Shown: positions 36,332-45,348 of the stretch, in pieces | Layout of the letters: the number at the start of each line of letters is the position of its first letter | Position numbering within the stretch: the first letter of the stretch is position 1 | Origin: Bacteroides sp. | GTDB lineage: Bacteria; Bacteroidota; Bacteroidia; Bacteroidales; Bacteroidaceae | Direction: 5' to 3' | Assembly (NCBI GenBank): GCA_021203515.1 | Contig: JAJQAY010000143.1 | Span: 1-45,348, forward strand | Length of the DNA stretch: 45,348 nt | Program-made: the position numbers and the translations under genes | Notes under the pieces: generated by a model | Databases searched by the model: none | What the model was told of the DNA's origin: nothing | What the model saw: the letters and a program-made list of their open reading frames with translations, nothing else

Positions 36332-37189
36332 CTATCTGCATTGCTTCAGCAAATCGCGTAAATCGACACGTGGAATTCCCAACGATATTGCCTTTTCAAA
36401 ATCGCGTTTTGCCAAATCTTTCTTCTTCTGAGCAAGGTAAATCTCACCGCGTATCAGATAGGCCTCCGTCTGTGAGGCATCAAGTCGAAGGACTTCTTCC
36501 AAATCCATCAACGCTATATCCGCATGCAGCATGTCTTTCTCTACTCCGGCACGTGCCACGTAGAGCATAGCACGTTGGGAAGGCGTCAGTGACGAATACT
36601 CTTCTTTTCCGGCTATCATGCTGTTCAATATTGAAAGCGAAGCTTCATACTTTCCGTCTTTCTGCTCCAGAGTAGCCAGTCCGAGCCGACCGTTGAAGCT
36701 AGCGGGGTTCACGCGCAAGAGATGCTCATAGTCTGCCTTTGCCATCTTATAATCGCGCTGCTGCATATAGATATAAGCCCGCATCAGCAGGGCTTCCTCA
36801 TTATCTTTCTCCATGTCCAGTGCCAGCGAGTAATCGGCTTGCGCCAGATTGTTCCTGCCCAGTTCCATATAAATAGCAGCGCGGTTCAGCAGGATTGGGA
36901 CAGTTCGTGGCGCAATGTTCAGTGCATAGGTATATGACTCCAAAGCCTGGTCGTAATCCCGTTGCCTCCGCTGTATCGTTCCGAGATTGGAGAACAGAAG
37001 GGCATTATGGGGATTGGCCGGTTCCAGTTTCAGCGCACGATGAATGTAATCTTCCGCCTGCGTCAGGCTGTCCTGCTCCGCATAGGCAATGGCGCGGTCG
37101 CACAACTCCTGATAGGTTTGCGAGAGGGCGGGAACAATTCCAAGGCCCAACAATAAGAAAGAAAGAATTATCTTTTTCATATTCATCAA
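36332..37189 (-). CDS. Exported tetratricopeptide-repeat protein
   Basis: 285 aa. A signal peptide (IILSFLLLGLGIVPALS) is followed by about seven TPR units (e.g. PHNALLFSNLGTIQRRQRDY, EEALLMRAYIYMQQRDYKMA) to residue 270. It would be a periplasmic scaffold for protein interactions. It begins 3 bases after the cysK stop and must be co-transcribed with it, although no metabolic link is known. It ends before the 36181-36253 repeat. Confidence 0.88.
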   Translation of the reverse strand: MMNMKKIILSFLLLGLGIVPALSQTYQELCDRAIAYAEQDSLTQAEDYIHRALKLEPANPHNALLFSNLGTIQRRQRDYDQALESYTYALNIAPRTVPILLNRAAIYMELGRNNLAQADYSLALDMEKDNEEALLMRAYIYMQQRDYKMAKADYEHLLRVNPASFNGRLGLATLEQKDGKYEASLSILNSMIAGKEEYSSLTPSQRAMLYVARAGVEKDMLHADIALMDLEEVLRLDASQTEAYLIRGEIYLAQKKKDLAKRDFEKAISLGIPRVDLRDLLKQCR

Positions 37190-37192
37190 TTA

Positions 37193-38143
37193 TCAGTCGA
37201 GGGGATAGGTATCGAATGCGAATAACTCCGTCGACAGATACCGTTCTCCCGTATCGGGCAACAAAGCAACCATCATTTTGTTCGCAAACTCCGGTCGCTG
37301 CATCAGCACACGTGCCGCATAGACCGCCGCACCGGAAGATATGCCCGCCAGCAATCCTTCGGTGGATGCCAACTCGCGCCCACCGCGAATGGCTTCGTCA
37401 TCGGGAACGGGAATTACTTCGTCCACCACCGTAGCATCGTAAAGGGCAGGGGTAAAGTTAGCACCAATTCCCTGGATGCGATGCGGCGCGGCTTCTCCTC
37501 CTTCGAGCACAGGAGAGGAGGCCGGTTCGACGGCTACAATATAAATGTTCGGATTATGCTTCTTCAACGCACGGGCTACACCGCACACCGTACCGCCCGT
37601 CCCCACCCCGGCAATAAATACATCGACTTTCCCGTCCGTGTCCGTCCAGATTTCTTCTCCGGTGGTCAGTTCGTGGATATGTGCATTGGCAGGGTTCTCA
37701 AATTGTTGCAGGATGACGGAGCCGGGTATTTCCTCCCGCAGTTCCTGCGCACGGGCAATAGAGCCTGACATGCCTGCCAAGCCGTCTGTCAGCACGATTT
37801 CCGCTCCCAGGGCTTTCAGCAGATTACGACGTTCCACACTCATGGTTTCGGGCATCGTCAGTATCAGATGGTAACCCTTGATGGTTGCCACCATTGCCAG
37901 GCCCACACCGGTGTTTCCGCTAGTGGGTTCTATAATCGTGGCGCCGGGCTTCAATGTTCCGCTCGCTTCGGCGTCTTCAATCATTGCCAAGGCTACTCTG
38001 TCCTTCATACTGCCTGCCGGATTGAAAGACTCCAGCTTGGCTATTATGTTTCTTTGCAATCCGTACTTGCGGCTGTACTGGGCCAGCTCCATCAATGGAG
38101 TGTGCCCGATGAGTTCTGTCAGCTTCTTTGCTATTTTTGCCAT
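37193..38143 (-). CDS. cysK: Cysteine synthase A
   Basis: O-acetylserine sulfhydrylase, 316 aa, PLP fold-type II, forming cysteine from O-acetylserine and sulfide in the cytosol. The Schiff-base lysine is in NPAGSMKDRVALAMI (about residue 47), the substrate loop in PTSGNTGVGLAMV and the phosphate site in GVGTGGTVCG. Length and motifs are canonical. First gene of a two-gene unit with the TPR protein; a hairpin and a TACCTTTG box (38205-38198 minus) lie just upstream. Confidence 0.96.
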   Translation of the reverse strand: MAKIAKKLTELIGHTPLMELAQYSRKYGLQRNIIAKLESFNPAGSMKDRVALAMIEDAEASGTLKPGATIIEPTSGNTGVGLAMVATIKGYHLILTMPETMSVERRNLLKALGAEIVLTDGLAGMSGSIARAQELREEIPGSVILQQFENPANAHIHELTTGEEIWTDTDGKVDVFIAGVGTGGTVCGVARALKKHNPNIYIVAVEPASSPVLEGGEAAPHRIQGIGANFTPALYDATVVDEVIPVPDDEAIRGGRELASTEGLLAGISSGAAVYAARVLMQRPEFANKMMVALLPDTGERYLSTELFAFDTYPLD

Positions 38144-38164
38144 AATCGTTCTTTAATTAGAAAA

Positions 38165-38194
38165 GGCTGTATCGGAATTGCTTCTGATACAGCC
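38165..38194 (-). terminator. Hairpin between leuB and cysK
   Basis: GGCTGTATC (38165-38173) pairs with GATACAGCC (38186-38194), with inner GAA/TTC, followed on the minus strand by TTTTCTAATT. It ends the leucine operon 50 bases after leuB. A TACCTTTG box (38205-38198) directly upstream would start cysK transcription near the hairpin, so it might also form the cysK leader. Confidence 0.8.
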
Positions 38195-38243
38195 TCACAA
38201 AGGTAGGAAAAATTCGTTTATTCCTTTATTTCCTTAATAAAGA

Positions 38244-39302
38244 TTAGTGTTTGATGGTTTCTACAATCCAGGCACCTACTTCCTTCGTGCCATACTTGGC
38301 GCTGCCTTCCACCTGAATTTCCGGTGTGCGTACGTTGGCATCCAGAGAAGCATCTACCACTTTGCGGATTAACGCGCCCTCTTCTTGCAGGTCGAAATAC
38401 TCGAACAGCATGGCCACGGAAAGGATTTGCGCCAACGGATTGGCGATGTTCAATCCCTTAGCCTGCGGCCATGAGCCGTGGATAGGTTCGAACACCGGTG
38501 TGCTCTCGCCTGTGGAAGCAGAGGGCAACAGGCCCATAGAACCGCTGATGACAGAACCTTCGTCTGTCAGAATATCGCCAAAGGTGTTCTCCGTCACCAT
38601 GACATCAAAGAACTTGGGTTCCTGAATCATCTTCATGGCGGCATTGTCTACAAACATATAGTCGGTGGTTACTTCCGGATACTTCGGAGCCATTTCCTGC
38701 GCAATCTGTCTCCACAAGCGGGAAGAAGCGAGAACGTTGGCTTTGTCCACCACTGTCAGGTGTTTGTTGCGCTTCATTGCATATTCGAAGCCTACTTTCA
38801 GAATGCGTTCAATCTCGGGACGGGTGTACATGTTTGTATCATACGCCTTGTTATTGTCCTGATACTTCTCACCGAAATACATACCGCCGGTCAGCTCGCG
38901 AATGCAAAGGAAATCGGCGCCATCCACCAACTCGGCACGAAGCGGAGACTTATGGAGCAGGCACTTGAACGTCTGCACCGGGCGGATATTGGCAAACAAG
39001 CCCAGTTTTTTACGCATAGCCAGCAGCCCTTGTTCGGGACGTACTTTAGCGGTAGGATCATTGTCGAACTTCGGGTCGCCTACGGCAGAGAAGAGCACTG
39101 CATCCGCATTCTTGCAAACCTGATAGGTTGCTTCGGGAAACGGGTCGCCCACTTTGTCAATGGCATCCGCACCACAGATAGCATACTCATAACTTACTTT
39201 ATGCCCGAATTTCTCACAAACAGCCGTCATAACGTCTACTCCTACGGCTGAAATCTCAGGACCAATGCCGTCACCGGCCAATACTGCAATTTTAAAATCC
39301 AT
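38244..39302 (-). CDS. leuB: 3-isopropylmalate dehydrogenase
   Basis: 352 aa, NAD-dependent oxidative decarboxylation of 3-isopropylmalate to 2-oxoisocaproate. GDGIGPEI at the N-terminus, [12 protein letters not shown] (substrate arginine loop), [14 protein letters not shown] and the NAD-site [13 protein letters not shown] are diagnostic. Last gene of the leucine operon, 16 bases after the second LeuA-like gene. Cytosolic homodimer. Confidence 0.97.
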   Translation of the reverse strand: MDFKIAVLAGDGIGPEISAVGVDVMTAVCEKFGHKVSYEYAICGADAIDKVGDPFPEATYQVCKNADAVLFSAVGDPKFDNDPTAKVRPEQGLLAMRKKLGLFANIRPVQTFKCLLHKSPLRAELVDGADFLCIRELTGGMYFGEKYQDNNKAYDTNMYTRPEIERILKVGFEYAMKRNKHLTVVDKANVLASSRLWRQIAQEMAPKYPEVTTDYMFVDNAAMKMIQEPKFFDVMVTENTFGDILTDEGSVISGSMGLLPSASTGESTPVFEPIHGSWPQAKGLNIANPLAQILSVAMLFEYFDLQEEGALIRKVVDASLDANVRTPEIQVEGSAKYGTKEVGAWIVETIKH

Positions 39303-39318
39303 GTTCTTATTATAATTA

Positions 39319-40872
39319 TTAGTTGTTTACTAAATTATCATATTCGCTCTCAATGATATTCAGCATCTTCACCGTTGCCTTAATAGCGGCTTCCGTCTGG
39401 TCGGCATCCAAGCCCCGGGTGCGAAATACTTTATCATCAAAGCTCCACGTAATCACCGTCTGCACAAAGGCATCGGTACGTCCGCCGGGCGGAATGGTTA
39501 CTGCATAATTGATCAACATCGGGAACTTGCGCCCCAATGTTACCTTATATATCTTGCGTAGGGCACGTACAAAGGCATCGTACTGACCGTCTCCACTGGA
39601 ACTTTCTTCATATTCCTTACCGTTGATTTCAATCTTCAGCGTCGCCATCGGCTTCAATCCGTATGCAAGGTTCAGGATATAGCTTTTAAGGCTCACGCGT
39701 GCATCCGCCATTTCATGCTTCAAGACGTCGGAAACGATATAGGGCAAGTCTTCCTGTGTCACCAACTCCTTCTTATCTCCCAGTTCGATAATGCGTTCGG
39801 TCACCTTGCGCATGGCGTCCTCATCCAGTTGCAGGCCGAGGTCTTCCAAGTTCTTGCGGATGTTGGCTTTACCGCTATTCTTCCCTAAAGCATATTCCCG
39901 CTTACGTCCGAAACGCTCGGGCAGCAGGTCATTGCAATAGAGATTGCTCTTATTATCGCCATCGGCATGCATACCGGCCACCTGCGTAAATACATTCTCA
40001 CCGACAATCGGCTTGTTGACGGGAATGACGATGCCCGAATAGGACTCTACCACGCGGCTCACATCGTTCAGACGACTTTCATCAATACTGGTTATGGCAC
40101 TGAAGTGATCTTTCAGGATAGCCTGCACACTGGCAAGCGGTGCATTTCCGGCACGCTCGCCCAGACCGTTAATCGTGGTGTGCAACCCCTTGCAACTACT
40201 CAACACAGCCGCCAACACATTGCTCACGGCAAGGTCATAGTCATTGTGCGCGTGGAAGTCGAAATGCGCGTGGGGATAGCGTTTCACCATTTTCCGCATG
40301 AACTCGATGACTTGCAACGGGTTCAATATTCCCAACGTATCGGGTAGCATATAGCGCTGTATGCTCGTATGGATTAGTGCATCCATCAATTGGAAGACAT
40401 ACTCCGGCGAATCTTTCATGCCGTTACTCCAGTCTTCCAGATAGATATTCACTTCCATATCCTGCTCATTGGCATAGTTCACAACGGTGAGTATATCTTC
40501 GATATGCTCTTCGGGGGTCTTTTTCAACTGGTACGTGCAATGCTTCAACGAGCCTTTGCACAACAGATTGATGACCCGGCAACCGGTAGCGTGTATCCAG
40601 TCTACCGACGTGCGACCGTCTACAAAACCGAGTACTTCCACCTTCGGCAACAGATTGCGACGGGCAGCCCAGTCGCATATCATCTTCACCGCATCAAATT
40701 CTCCTTCGGAAACCCGTGCAGAAGCTACTTCCACCCGGTCTACTTTCAATTCTTCCAGTAACAAACGGGCAATCATCAGCTTCTCATGGGGCACAAAGGA
40801 AACTCCGCTGGTTTGTTCACCGTCGCGGAGTGTAGTGTCCATGATTTCTATCTTCGGATGATTATGCTTCAT
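39319..40872 (-). CDS. LeuA-like acyltransferase, probable citramalate synthase type
   Basis: 517 aa, DRE-TIM metallolyase family. The metal/substrate motif [31 protein letters not shown] and NGLGERAGN are intact; the C-terminal LeuA dimer/allosteric domain (about 385-510) is present. It is a second paralogue beside leuA. Its divergence and position suggest a related reaction such as (R)-citramalate synthesis for isoleucine, but 2-isopropylmalate synthase activity is not excluded. The ATG lies 11 bases inside the end of leuD, so translation is coupled. Confidence 0.85.
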   Translation of the reverse strand: MKHNHPKIEIMDTTLRDGEQTSGVSFVPHEKLMIARLLLEELKVDRVEVASARVSEGEFDAVKMICDWAARRNLLPKVEVLGFVDGRTSVDWIHATGCRVINLLCKGSLKHCTYQLKKTPEEHIEDILTVVNYANEQDMEVNIYLEDWSNGMKDSPEYVFQLMDALIHTSIQRYMLPDTLGILNPLQVIEFMRKMVKRYPHAHFDFHAHNDYDLAVSNVLAAVLSSCKGLHTTINGLGERAGNAPLASVQAILKDHFSAITSIDESRLNDVSRVVESYSGIVIPVNKPIVGENVFTQVAGMHADGDNKSNLYCNDLLPERFGRKREYALGKNSGKANIRKNLEDLGLQLDEDAMRKVTERIIELGDKKELVTQEDLPYIVSDVLKHEMADARVSLKSYILNLAYGLKPMATLKIEINGKEYEESSSGDGQYDAFVRALRKIYKVTLGRKFPMLINYAVTIPPGGRTDAFVQTVITWSFDDKVFRTRGLDADQTEAAIKATVKMLNIIESEYDNLVNN

Positions 40873-41455
40873 TTTTCTTCTCCCAAAGTTCTATCTTATC
40901 TTTGTTTTCTACCAGAAAGTCAATGTCGTCCAAGCCGTTCATCAGGCAAAGTTTCTTGTAGGCATTGATTTCAAAATGTTCACTCTTGCCCGTAGCCTTA
41001 TTGGTAATGGTCTGTTCGGGCAAGTTCACTTCTACTTCCATCTTCGGATTGGCAGCGATAGACTCGAAGAGTTCTTTCAGGAAAGGCTCGCTGACTACCA
41101 CCGGAAGCACGAAATTATTCAGTTCGTTGTTCTTGTGAATGTCGGCAAAGAAACTGCTGACTACCACACGGAAGCCATAATCGGCAATGGCCCACGCTGC
41201 GTGCTCACGGCTACTGCCCGAACCGAAGTTCTTGCCTGCCACAAGGATTTGCCCTCCATAAGTAGGGTCGTTCAATACGAAAGAGCCTATTTTATTACCT
41301 TGCTTGTCGTAACGCCAGTCACGAAACAAGTTCTCTCCGAAGCCTTCTTTCGTTGTGGCTTTCAGGAAACGTGCGGGAATTATCTGGTCAGTATCTACAT
41401 CCTCCAACGGGAGAGGTACACATGTACTGGTTATGATGTTGAATTTCTGTTTCAT
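40862..41455 (-). CDS. leuD: 3-isopropylmalate dehydratase small subunit
   Basis: 197 aa swivel domain that completes the LeuC active site for 2- to 3-isopropylmalate isomerisation. PLPLEDVDTDQIIPARFLK and NFGSGSSREHAAWAI are signature segments. It starts 19 bases after leuC, and its end overlaps the next gene by 11 bases. Length is normal. Confidence 0.97.
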   Translation of the reverse strand: MKQKFNIITSTCVPLPLEDVDTDQIIPARFLKATTKEGFGENLFRDWRYDKQGNKIGSFVLNDPTYGGQILVAGKNFGSGSSREHAAWAIADYGFRVVVSSFFADIHKNNELNNFVLPVVVSEPFLKELFESIAANPKMEVEVNLPEQTITNKATGKSEHFEINAYKKLCLMNGLDDIDFLVENKDKIELWEKKNEA

Positions 41456-41474
41456 CGTTTCTATAGTTTAAGTA

Positions 41475-42872
41475 TCATTTAATCATTTCTCTCGGGTCAG
41501 TAATTACTCCCGTCACCGCTGCTGCCGCAGCTACCAGCGGACTGGCAAGCAACGTGCGTGAACCCGGTCCCTGACGTCCTTCAAAGTTACGGTTACTCGT
41601 GGATACCGCATACTTGCCTGCCGGCACTTTATCATCGTTCATCGCTAAACAAGCGGAACATCCCGGCTGACGGATAGCAAAACCTGCTTCTTCCAGCACC
41701 TTGTCCAGCCCTTCCTCACGAATTTGTTCGTCTACCATCCATGAACCCGGCACCAACCAAGCCACTACATTCTCCGCTTTCTTGTGTCCCTTCACCAGGG
41801 AAGCGAAAGCGCGGAAATCCTCGATACGACCGTTTGTGCAGGCACCCAGAAATACGTAATCAATCTTTTTGCCCAACAACGACTCGCCCGGTTGGAAACC
41901 CATGTAGTCCATAGACTTCATGAAAGAAGCCTTTGCTGCTTCACCCATATCTTCGGTGGTCGGGATATGCTGCGTGATGCCCATACCCATACCCGGATTT
42001 GTACCGTATGTAATCATCGGCTCAATATCTGCTGCATCAAAACGGACTTCCTTATCGAATACGGCATTCTCATCGCTCTTCAACGTCTTCCAGTAAGCCA
42101 GGGCCTTATCCCATGCTTCACCTTGCGGAGCATATTCGCGTCCCTTGATATACTCAAAAGTTTTTTCATCCGGAGCTACCATACCACCACGCGCACCCAT
42201 TTCTATACTCAGGTTGCACAAAGTCAGTCGTCCTTCCATTGACAAGCCGCGAACAGCTTCACCGGCATATTCCACAAAGTATCCCGTGGCACCGCTGGTC
42301 GTCATCTTCGACATCATATACAGTGCGAGATCTTTTGCCGTCACACCCTTGCCTAGTTTACCGTCTACCGTAATCCGCATCGTCTTCGGACGTGTCTGGA
42401 GAATACATTGCGAAGCCATTACCGTTTCTACCTCGCTCGTACCGATACCGAATGCGACTGCTCCCATGGCACCATGAGTAGAAGTATGCGAGTCGCCGCA
42501 CACAATCGTCATGCCCGGCAAAGTCAGTCCGCGTTCCGGACCTACCACATGGATAATACCGTTTTTCTTATTCAGCATACCGAAATGCATCAGGCCGAAA
42601 TCACTCGCATTCTTAGCCAATGTATCCACCTGCGTTTTTGAGATGGGGTCTTCAATCGGTTTATCCTGGTCGTGCGTCGGCGTGTTATGGTCTGGCATAC
42701 AGAAAATCTTCTCCGGACGGAAACATTTAATTCCGCGTTCACGCAATCCGGCAAATGCTTGCGGACTGGTTACTTCATGGCAATAAAGCCTATCAATATA
42801 AAGCTGTGTGGGACCGTCTTCCACTTTTTGTACCACGTGGGCATCCCAAATTTTATCAAATAATGTATTCAT
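41475..42872 (-). CDS. leuC: 3-isopropylmalate dehydratase large subunit
   Basis: 465 aa aconitase-family subunit carrying a [4Fe-4S] cluster. The cluster cysteines are seen in [18 protein letters not shown] sequence, [11 protein letters not shown] and GCSACLAMN. It forms LeuCD in the cytosol. It follows leuA after 128 bases of micro-repeat sequence, and leuD follows after 19 bases. Confidence 0.97.
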   Translation of the reverse strand: MNTLFDKIWDAHVVQKVEDGPTQLYIDRLYCHEVTSPQAFAGLRERGIKCFRPEKIFCMPDHNTPTHDQDKPIEDPISKTQVDTLAKNASDFGLMHFGMLNKKNGIIHVVGPERGLTLPGMTIVCGDSHTSTHGAMGAVAFGIGTSEVETVMASQCILQTRPKTMRITVDGKLGKGVTAKDLALYMMSKMTTSGATGYFVEYAGEAVRGLSMEGRLTLCNLSIEMGARGGMVAPDEKTFEYIKGREYAPQGEAWDKALAYWKTLKSDENAVFDKEVRFDAADIEPMITYGTNPGMGMGITQHIPTTEDMGEAAKASFMKSMDYMGFQPGESLLGKKIDYVFLGACTNGRIEDFRAFASLVKGHKKAENVVAWLVPGSWMVDEQIREEGLDKVLEEAGFAIRQPGCSACLAMNDDKVPAGKYAVSTSNRNFEGRQGPGSRTLLASPLVAAAAAVTGVITDPREMIK

Positions 42873-42877
42873 ATTTT

Positions 42878-43000
42878 TTAGTTGTTAGTTACAAGCTACG
42901 AGCGACAAGAACCTTTCGGTATCTTATATACATAACTTGTAAACCATTAATCTTAATTACTAAATCTCATCACTCGTAACTCGTTACTTGTTACTTGTAG
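42878..43000. repeat. Micro-repeat inverted repeat between leuA and leuC
   Basis: Starting one base after the leuA TAG on the minus strand, the words acaagta/acgagt recur five times. Near leuC the mirrored words cttgtcgctcgtagcttgtaact appear. This folds back loosely across about 120 bases. Lying inside the operon, it could weaken leuC relative to leuA or shield an mRNA end. It resembles other micro-repeat elements here in design only. Confidence 0.7.
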
Positions 43001-44494
43001 CTATTTAAACTTATTGATACAATCGATATAGGCTTCCACCGATGCGGCAATAATATCAGTATTGGCCCCGAAACCGTAATAGATGCGGTTATCATATTCC
43101 ACCTGCATATGTACCTTACCCATATCATCGCTACCCTTGCTGATAGCCTGGATGGTAAACTCTTTCAGCGTCATGTGGCGGTCGATAATCTTCTTCAAAG
43201 CGCTGATGGCAGCATCTACCGGACCATTTCCGCTGGCAGCAGCTTCAAACTTCTCACCGGCAATATTAAGACCGATACTTGCTACCGAACGAACTCCAAC
43301 CCCACTGGTCACTTGCAAGTATTCCAGCTTAATGCGGTGGTTTTGTGTACGTTCCGCGCCCGCCAATACAAGTATATCATCTTCACTGATATCTTTCTTC
43401 TTATCGGCGAGTTTCAGGAATTCCTCATAAACCTGATCCAGTCTCTCCTGCTCCAATGTCACGCCCAATGCATGCAAGCGGCTTTTCAAAGCAGCACGTC
43501 CGCTGCGGGCAGTCAATACGATAGAGTTGTCATCAATTCCTACATCATGCGGGTCGATGATTTCGTAGGTCTGTATATTCTTCAATACACCGTCCTGATG
43601 AATACCCGATGAGTGTGCAAAAGCATTACGTCCTACAATCGCCTTATTGGGTTGCACCGGCATGTTCATCAAGCTGGAAACCATACGGCTTGTCGGATAA
43701 ATCTTCTGTGTATTGATATTGGTTTCGATTTCAATGTCCTTATGGCACTTGATAATCATTGCGATTTCTTCGAGAGAAGTATTTCCGGCACGTTCACCAA
43801 TACCATTAATCGTTACCTCCACCTGACGGGCACCGTTCAAGACACCTGCCATCGTATTAGCTGTAGCCATACCCAAGTCATTGTGACAGTGAGTGGAAAT
43901 GATGGCATTATGAACACCATTCACATACTCCATCAGATATTTAATCTTCTCACCATATTCCGAAGGTAAGCAATATCCCGTCGTATCAGGGATATTCACC
44001 ACCGTAGCACCGGCTTTGATAACAGCTTCCACCACACGAGCCAGATATTCATTATCCGTACGTCCTGCATCCTCGGCATAGAACTCTACATCATCAACAA
44101 ATCTGCGGGCGTACTTCACAGCAGCTACTGCACGCTCTATAATCTCCTCACGATTGGAATTGAATTTATATTTGATATGTGAATCGGAAGTACCGATACC
44201 AGTATGGATACGCTTATGCTTGGCATATTGCAGTGCTTCGGCAGCTACATCAATATCCTTCTGCACGGCACGTGTCAAGGCGCAAACCGTAGGCCAAGTC
44301 ACTACTTTTGATATTTCAATCACTGAGTTATAGTCTCCCGGACTCGAAATAGGAAATCCCGCTTCAATCACATCCGCACCTAGTGCTTCCAGTTGCTTGG
44401 CTACTTGAATTTTCTCTACTGTATTCAATTGGCATCCCGGAACCTGCTCACCATCGCGGAGCGTTGTGTCGAAAATAAATAATTTGTCACTCAT
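43001..44494 (-). CDS. leuA: 2-isopropylmalate synthase
   Basis: 497 aa, first committed enzyme of leucine synthesis (2-oxoisovalerate plus acetyl-CoA). [33 protein letters not shown] and [14 protein letters not shown] form the metal/substrate site. A C-terminal regulatory domain (about 390-497) should give leucine feedback inhibition. First gene of the operon, preceded by a leader peptide and attenuator, so expression is probably sensitive to Leu/Ile supply. Confidence 0.96.
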   Translation of the reverse strand: MSDKLFIFDTTLRDGEQVPGCQLNTVEKIQVAKQLEALGADVIEAGFPISSPGDYNSVIEISKVVTWPTVCALTRAVQKDIDVAAEALQYAKHKRIHTGIGTSDSHIKYKFNSNREEIIERAVAAVKYARRFVDDVEFYAEDAGRTDNEYLARVVEAVIKAGATVVNIPDTTGYCLPSEYGEKIKYLMEYVNGVHNAIISTHCHNDLGMATANTMAGVLNGARQVEVTINGIGERAGNTSLEEIAMIIKCHKDIEIETNINTQKIYPTSRMVSSLMNMPVQPNKAIVGRNAFAHSSGIHQDGVLKNIQTYEIIDPHDVGIDDNSIVLTARSGRAALKSRLHALGVTLEQERLDQVYEEFLKLADKKKDISEDDILVLAGAERTQNHRIKLEYLQVTSGVGVRSVASIGLNIAGEKFEAAASGNGPVDAAISALKKIIDRHMTLKEFTIQAISKGSDDMGKVHMQVEYDNRIYYGFGANTDIIAASVEAYIDCINKFK

Positions 44495-44525
44495 TGCTTT
44501 AGTATATTTATGATTTATATTCCAT

Positions 44526-44562
44526 AAAAAAACCTTTCACACAGGGAAGCGAGAAAGGTTTT
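44526..44562 (-). terminator. leu operon attenuator terminator
   Basis: AAAACCTTTC (44529-44538) pairs with GAAAGGTTTT (44553-44562) around a 14-base loop, followed on the minus strand by seven Ts (44532-44526). It stands between the leader peptide and leuA, 32 bases before the leuA ATG, so it must terminate leader transcripts unless prevented. Confidence 0.9.
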
Positions 44563-44609
44563 AGTATATTGTTATATCTTACATATATTTACGCACAGCA
44601 CTCACTTCC
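44545..44609 (-). promoter_or_regulatory. Candidate antiterminator pairing
   Basis: Minus-strand GGAAGTGAG (44609-44601), inside the last leader codons, pairs with CTCGCTTCC (44553-44545) in the terminator loop over nine base pairs, one of them G-U. This pairing uses the loop and the inner end of the terminator arm, so it is mutually exclusive with the terminator. It lies just past the Ile/Leu codons, as expected if a ribosome stalled there favours readthrough. Confidence 0.65.
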
Positions 44610-44672
44610 ACTAAACTTTGCCAGTAGAATAATAATACCACACAGTAGAATATATGTAAAGTTCTGGATCAT
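44589..44672 (-). CDS. Leucine operon leader peptide, 27 aa
   Basis: Minus-strand ATG at 44672-44670, stop TAA at 44591-44589. The peptide contains four leucines and five isoleucines, eight of these nine clustered at residues 8-10 (Ile-Leu-Leu) and 13-17 (Ile-Ile-Ile-Leu-Leu), with Cys-Gly between. It begins about 15 bases after the expected transcription start and precedes an intrinsic terminator and leuA. This matches the logic of leader-peptide attenuation. Its hydrophobicity would also suit a membrane span, but the position favours the regulatory role. Confidence 0.78.
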   Translation of the reverse strand: MIQNFTYILLCGIIILLAKFSGSECCA

Positions 44673-44695
44673 CTTACTTTTTGTTTTTAACGATG

Positions 44696-44726
44696 CAAAG
44701 GTAGAGATAATTTCGTACCATGCAAA
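44696..44726 (-). promoter_or_regulatory. Consensus promoter of the leucine operon
   Basis: On the minus strand TTTG (44726-44723), exactly 19 bases, then TACCTTTG (44703-44696): a full match to the Bacteroides consensus. Start site expected near 44688. Confidence 0.8.
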
Positions 44727-44800
44727 CAAATTCGTTACTTTTTTCAGCAAAAAAGCATCATTTTATAAGTAAGCGTTCGCTTCTCACTTGAATATATAAC

Positions 44801-44826
44801 AAAAAAAGGTGTGCTTCGTGCACGCC
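44801..44826 (-). terminator. Terminator of the Cys-rich lipoprotein gene
   Basis: GGTGTGC (44808-44814) pairs with GCACGCC (44820-44826, one G-U) and is followed by seven Ts on the minus strand (44807-44801). It separates this gene from the leucine operon promoter. Confidence 0.88.
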
Positions 44827-44862
44827 TTCTCCCTTATTACTCAGTTTAATACAGGTTTCGGA

Positions 44863-45134
44863 TTACTTCTTTGCGCATTCCTTATCGCAAGCCTTCTTCT
44901 CACAAGCAACTTTATCACAAGCCTTGTCACAGTTAGTACCATCACATGCAGCTTGGCAAGCGGTAGAATCAGTAGCTTGACAACATGTCTTTACAGAATC
45001 ACATTGTTCGATTGTTGCAGCACAACAAGAGTCTGCAGCCATTCAGTAGAACCAGCGGCCTTTTTGTTACCACAAGATGTCACAGCGAAAGAAAATGCCA
45101 CCGCTACAGCAGCGAATAAAACTTTAGTTTTCAT
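44863..45134 (-). pseudogene. Cys-rich small lipoprotein, frameshifted
   Basis: Restored length 90 aa. The signal KTKVLFAAVAVAFSFAVTSC ends at a lipobox Cys. One missing A at the AA read at 45043-45042 shifts the frame into an early stop; adding it gives GSTEMAADSCCAAT and a tail with twelve further Cys, largely as C-x3-C/C-x4-C (TNCDKACDKVACEKKACDKE). The tail suggests metal or thiol binding in the periplasm or outer membrane; no family is recognised. A perfect promoter and terminator flank it, so the lesion may be a base-calling error. Confidence 0.75.
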
Positions 45135-45173
45135 ACTTTTAATTTGCTTTAAACGTTGATAAAATTAGTTTGG

Positions 45174-45205
45174 CAAAGATAAGAAAAGTTGACGAGAATA
45201 ACAAA
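45174..45205 (-). promoter_or_regulatory. Promoter of the Cys-rich lipoprotein gene
   Basis: Minus strand TTTG (45205-45202), 20 bases, TATCTTTG (45181-45174); an excellent consensus match 40 bases before the ATG. Confidence 0.75.
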
Positions 45206-45261
45206 TGAAATATAAACCGACGCGCAATATAGTCAAACCCTCAACAGATTACACGGATTTA

Positions 45262-45299
45262 CAAAAACAAAAGCCCCACATCTTTCGACATGGAGGCTT
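45262..45299 (-). terminator. rRNA operon terminator
   Basis: AAGCC...GGCTT (45271-45275 with 45295-45299), with an inner CAT/ATG stem, is followed on the minus strand by TTTTGTTTTTG. It lies just after the 5S rRNA 3' end. A single ACAGATTACACGGATTTAC word (45244-45262) overlaps its distal edge. Confidence 0.8.
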
Positions 45300-45304
45300 C
45301 CTCT

Positions 45305-45348
45305 AAAACGGCGACTACCTACTCTCCCACTGTTACGCAGTACCATCG
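45305..45348 (-). rRNA. rrf: 5S ribosomal RNA, 3' part
   Basis: On the minus strand the sequence from the window edge reads GGTACTGCGTAACAGTGGGA and ends GTAGTCGCCGTTTT, the conserved 3' third of Bacteroides 5S rRNA. The rest, and presumably 23S and 16S, lie beyond the right edge. The operon reads toward the leucine operon and is stopped by the terminator at 45262-45299. Confidence 0.92.

Noticed and set aside
44589..44672. Leader ORF as a stand-alone membrane peptide
   Set aside because: Its hydrophobicity fits, but its place between promoter and attenuator, and the antiterminator pairing, favour a regulatory leader.
45244..45262. ACAGATTACACGGATTTAC as an attachment site
   Set aside because: No integrase or tRNA is nearby; it matches the word family of the 6175-6258 repeat.

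Overview
The window is a chromosomal segment of a Bacteroides-type bacterium (order Bacteroidales). The evidence is internal. Promoters follow the Bacteroidetes pattern of a TTTG-like box about 19-21 bases before TAnnTTTG. Exported lipoproteins, a GH29 fucosidase, a GH9 enzyme, a family M49 peptidase, TonB-C domains and a 6-bladed propeller lipoprotein are typical of the genus. A partial 5S rRNA gene of Bacteroides type runs off the right edge on the minus strand. I cannot fix the species.

Layout, left to right. 1-880: a terminator, two tiny overlapping minus-strand genes and the etf promoter. 881-5269: an electron-transfer operon (etfB, etfA, a TonB-C/MORN-like exported protein, acyl-CoA dehydrogenase). 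5356-7533: an Fpg/Nei-like protein converging on cbpM-cbpA. 7845-10354: a GH9-polysaccharide deacetylase fusion, frameshifted. 10530-15969: threonine aldolase, a winged-helix protein, groES-groEL, a broken bile-acid-type Na+ symporter and an EFR1-type flavodoxin-ferredoxin. 16022-17630: an unlisted 38-residue membrane peptide with its own promoter and ribosome binding site, then hisS. 17775-23580: a multi-domain retropepsin-like protein (frameshifted), a 6-bladed propeller lipoprotein, a gene remnant, a YugP-like Zn peptidase and an alpha-L-fucosidase. 23701-28800: a visibly AT-rich accessory block (Wzy-like ligase with TPRs, small membrane protein, lipoprotein, HTH protein, broken transglutaminase). 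28822-36108: fur-purA, an alkylation-repair-like protein with a broken dipeptidyl peptidase III, an AraC-type regulator and recQ. 36332-38143: cysK with a TPR protein. 38244-44726: the leucine operon leuA-leuC-leuD-(second LeuA-like)-leuB. 44801-45348: a broken Cys-rich lipoprotein and the end of an rRNA operon.

The strongest unexpected element is upstream of leuA. A consensus promoter is followed by a 27-codon leader peptide with clustered Ile/Leu codons, then a terminator just before leuA. A 9-bp antiterminator pairing is visible between the end of the leader ORF and the terminator loop. This is the arrangement expected for translation-coupled attenuation of branched-chain amino acid synthesis.

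Two global patterns stand out. First, at least ten homopolymer-length lesions plus one in-frame TAG disrupt six genes, and all six encode exported or membrane proteins; this is either sequencing error or real decay. Second, several intergenic regions carry imperfect inverted repeats built from short words repeated in tandem. The stop codons of cbpM, the fucosidase and the alkylation-repair-like gene lie inside them, and the frame-restored symporter also ends in one.
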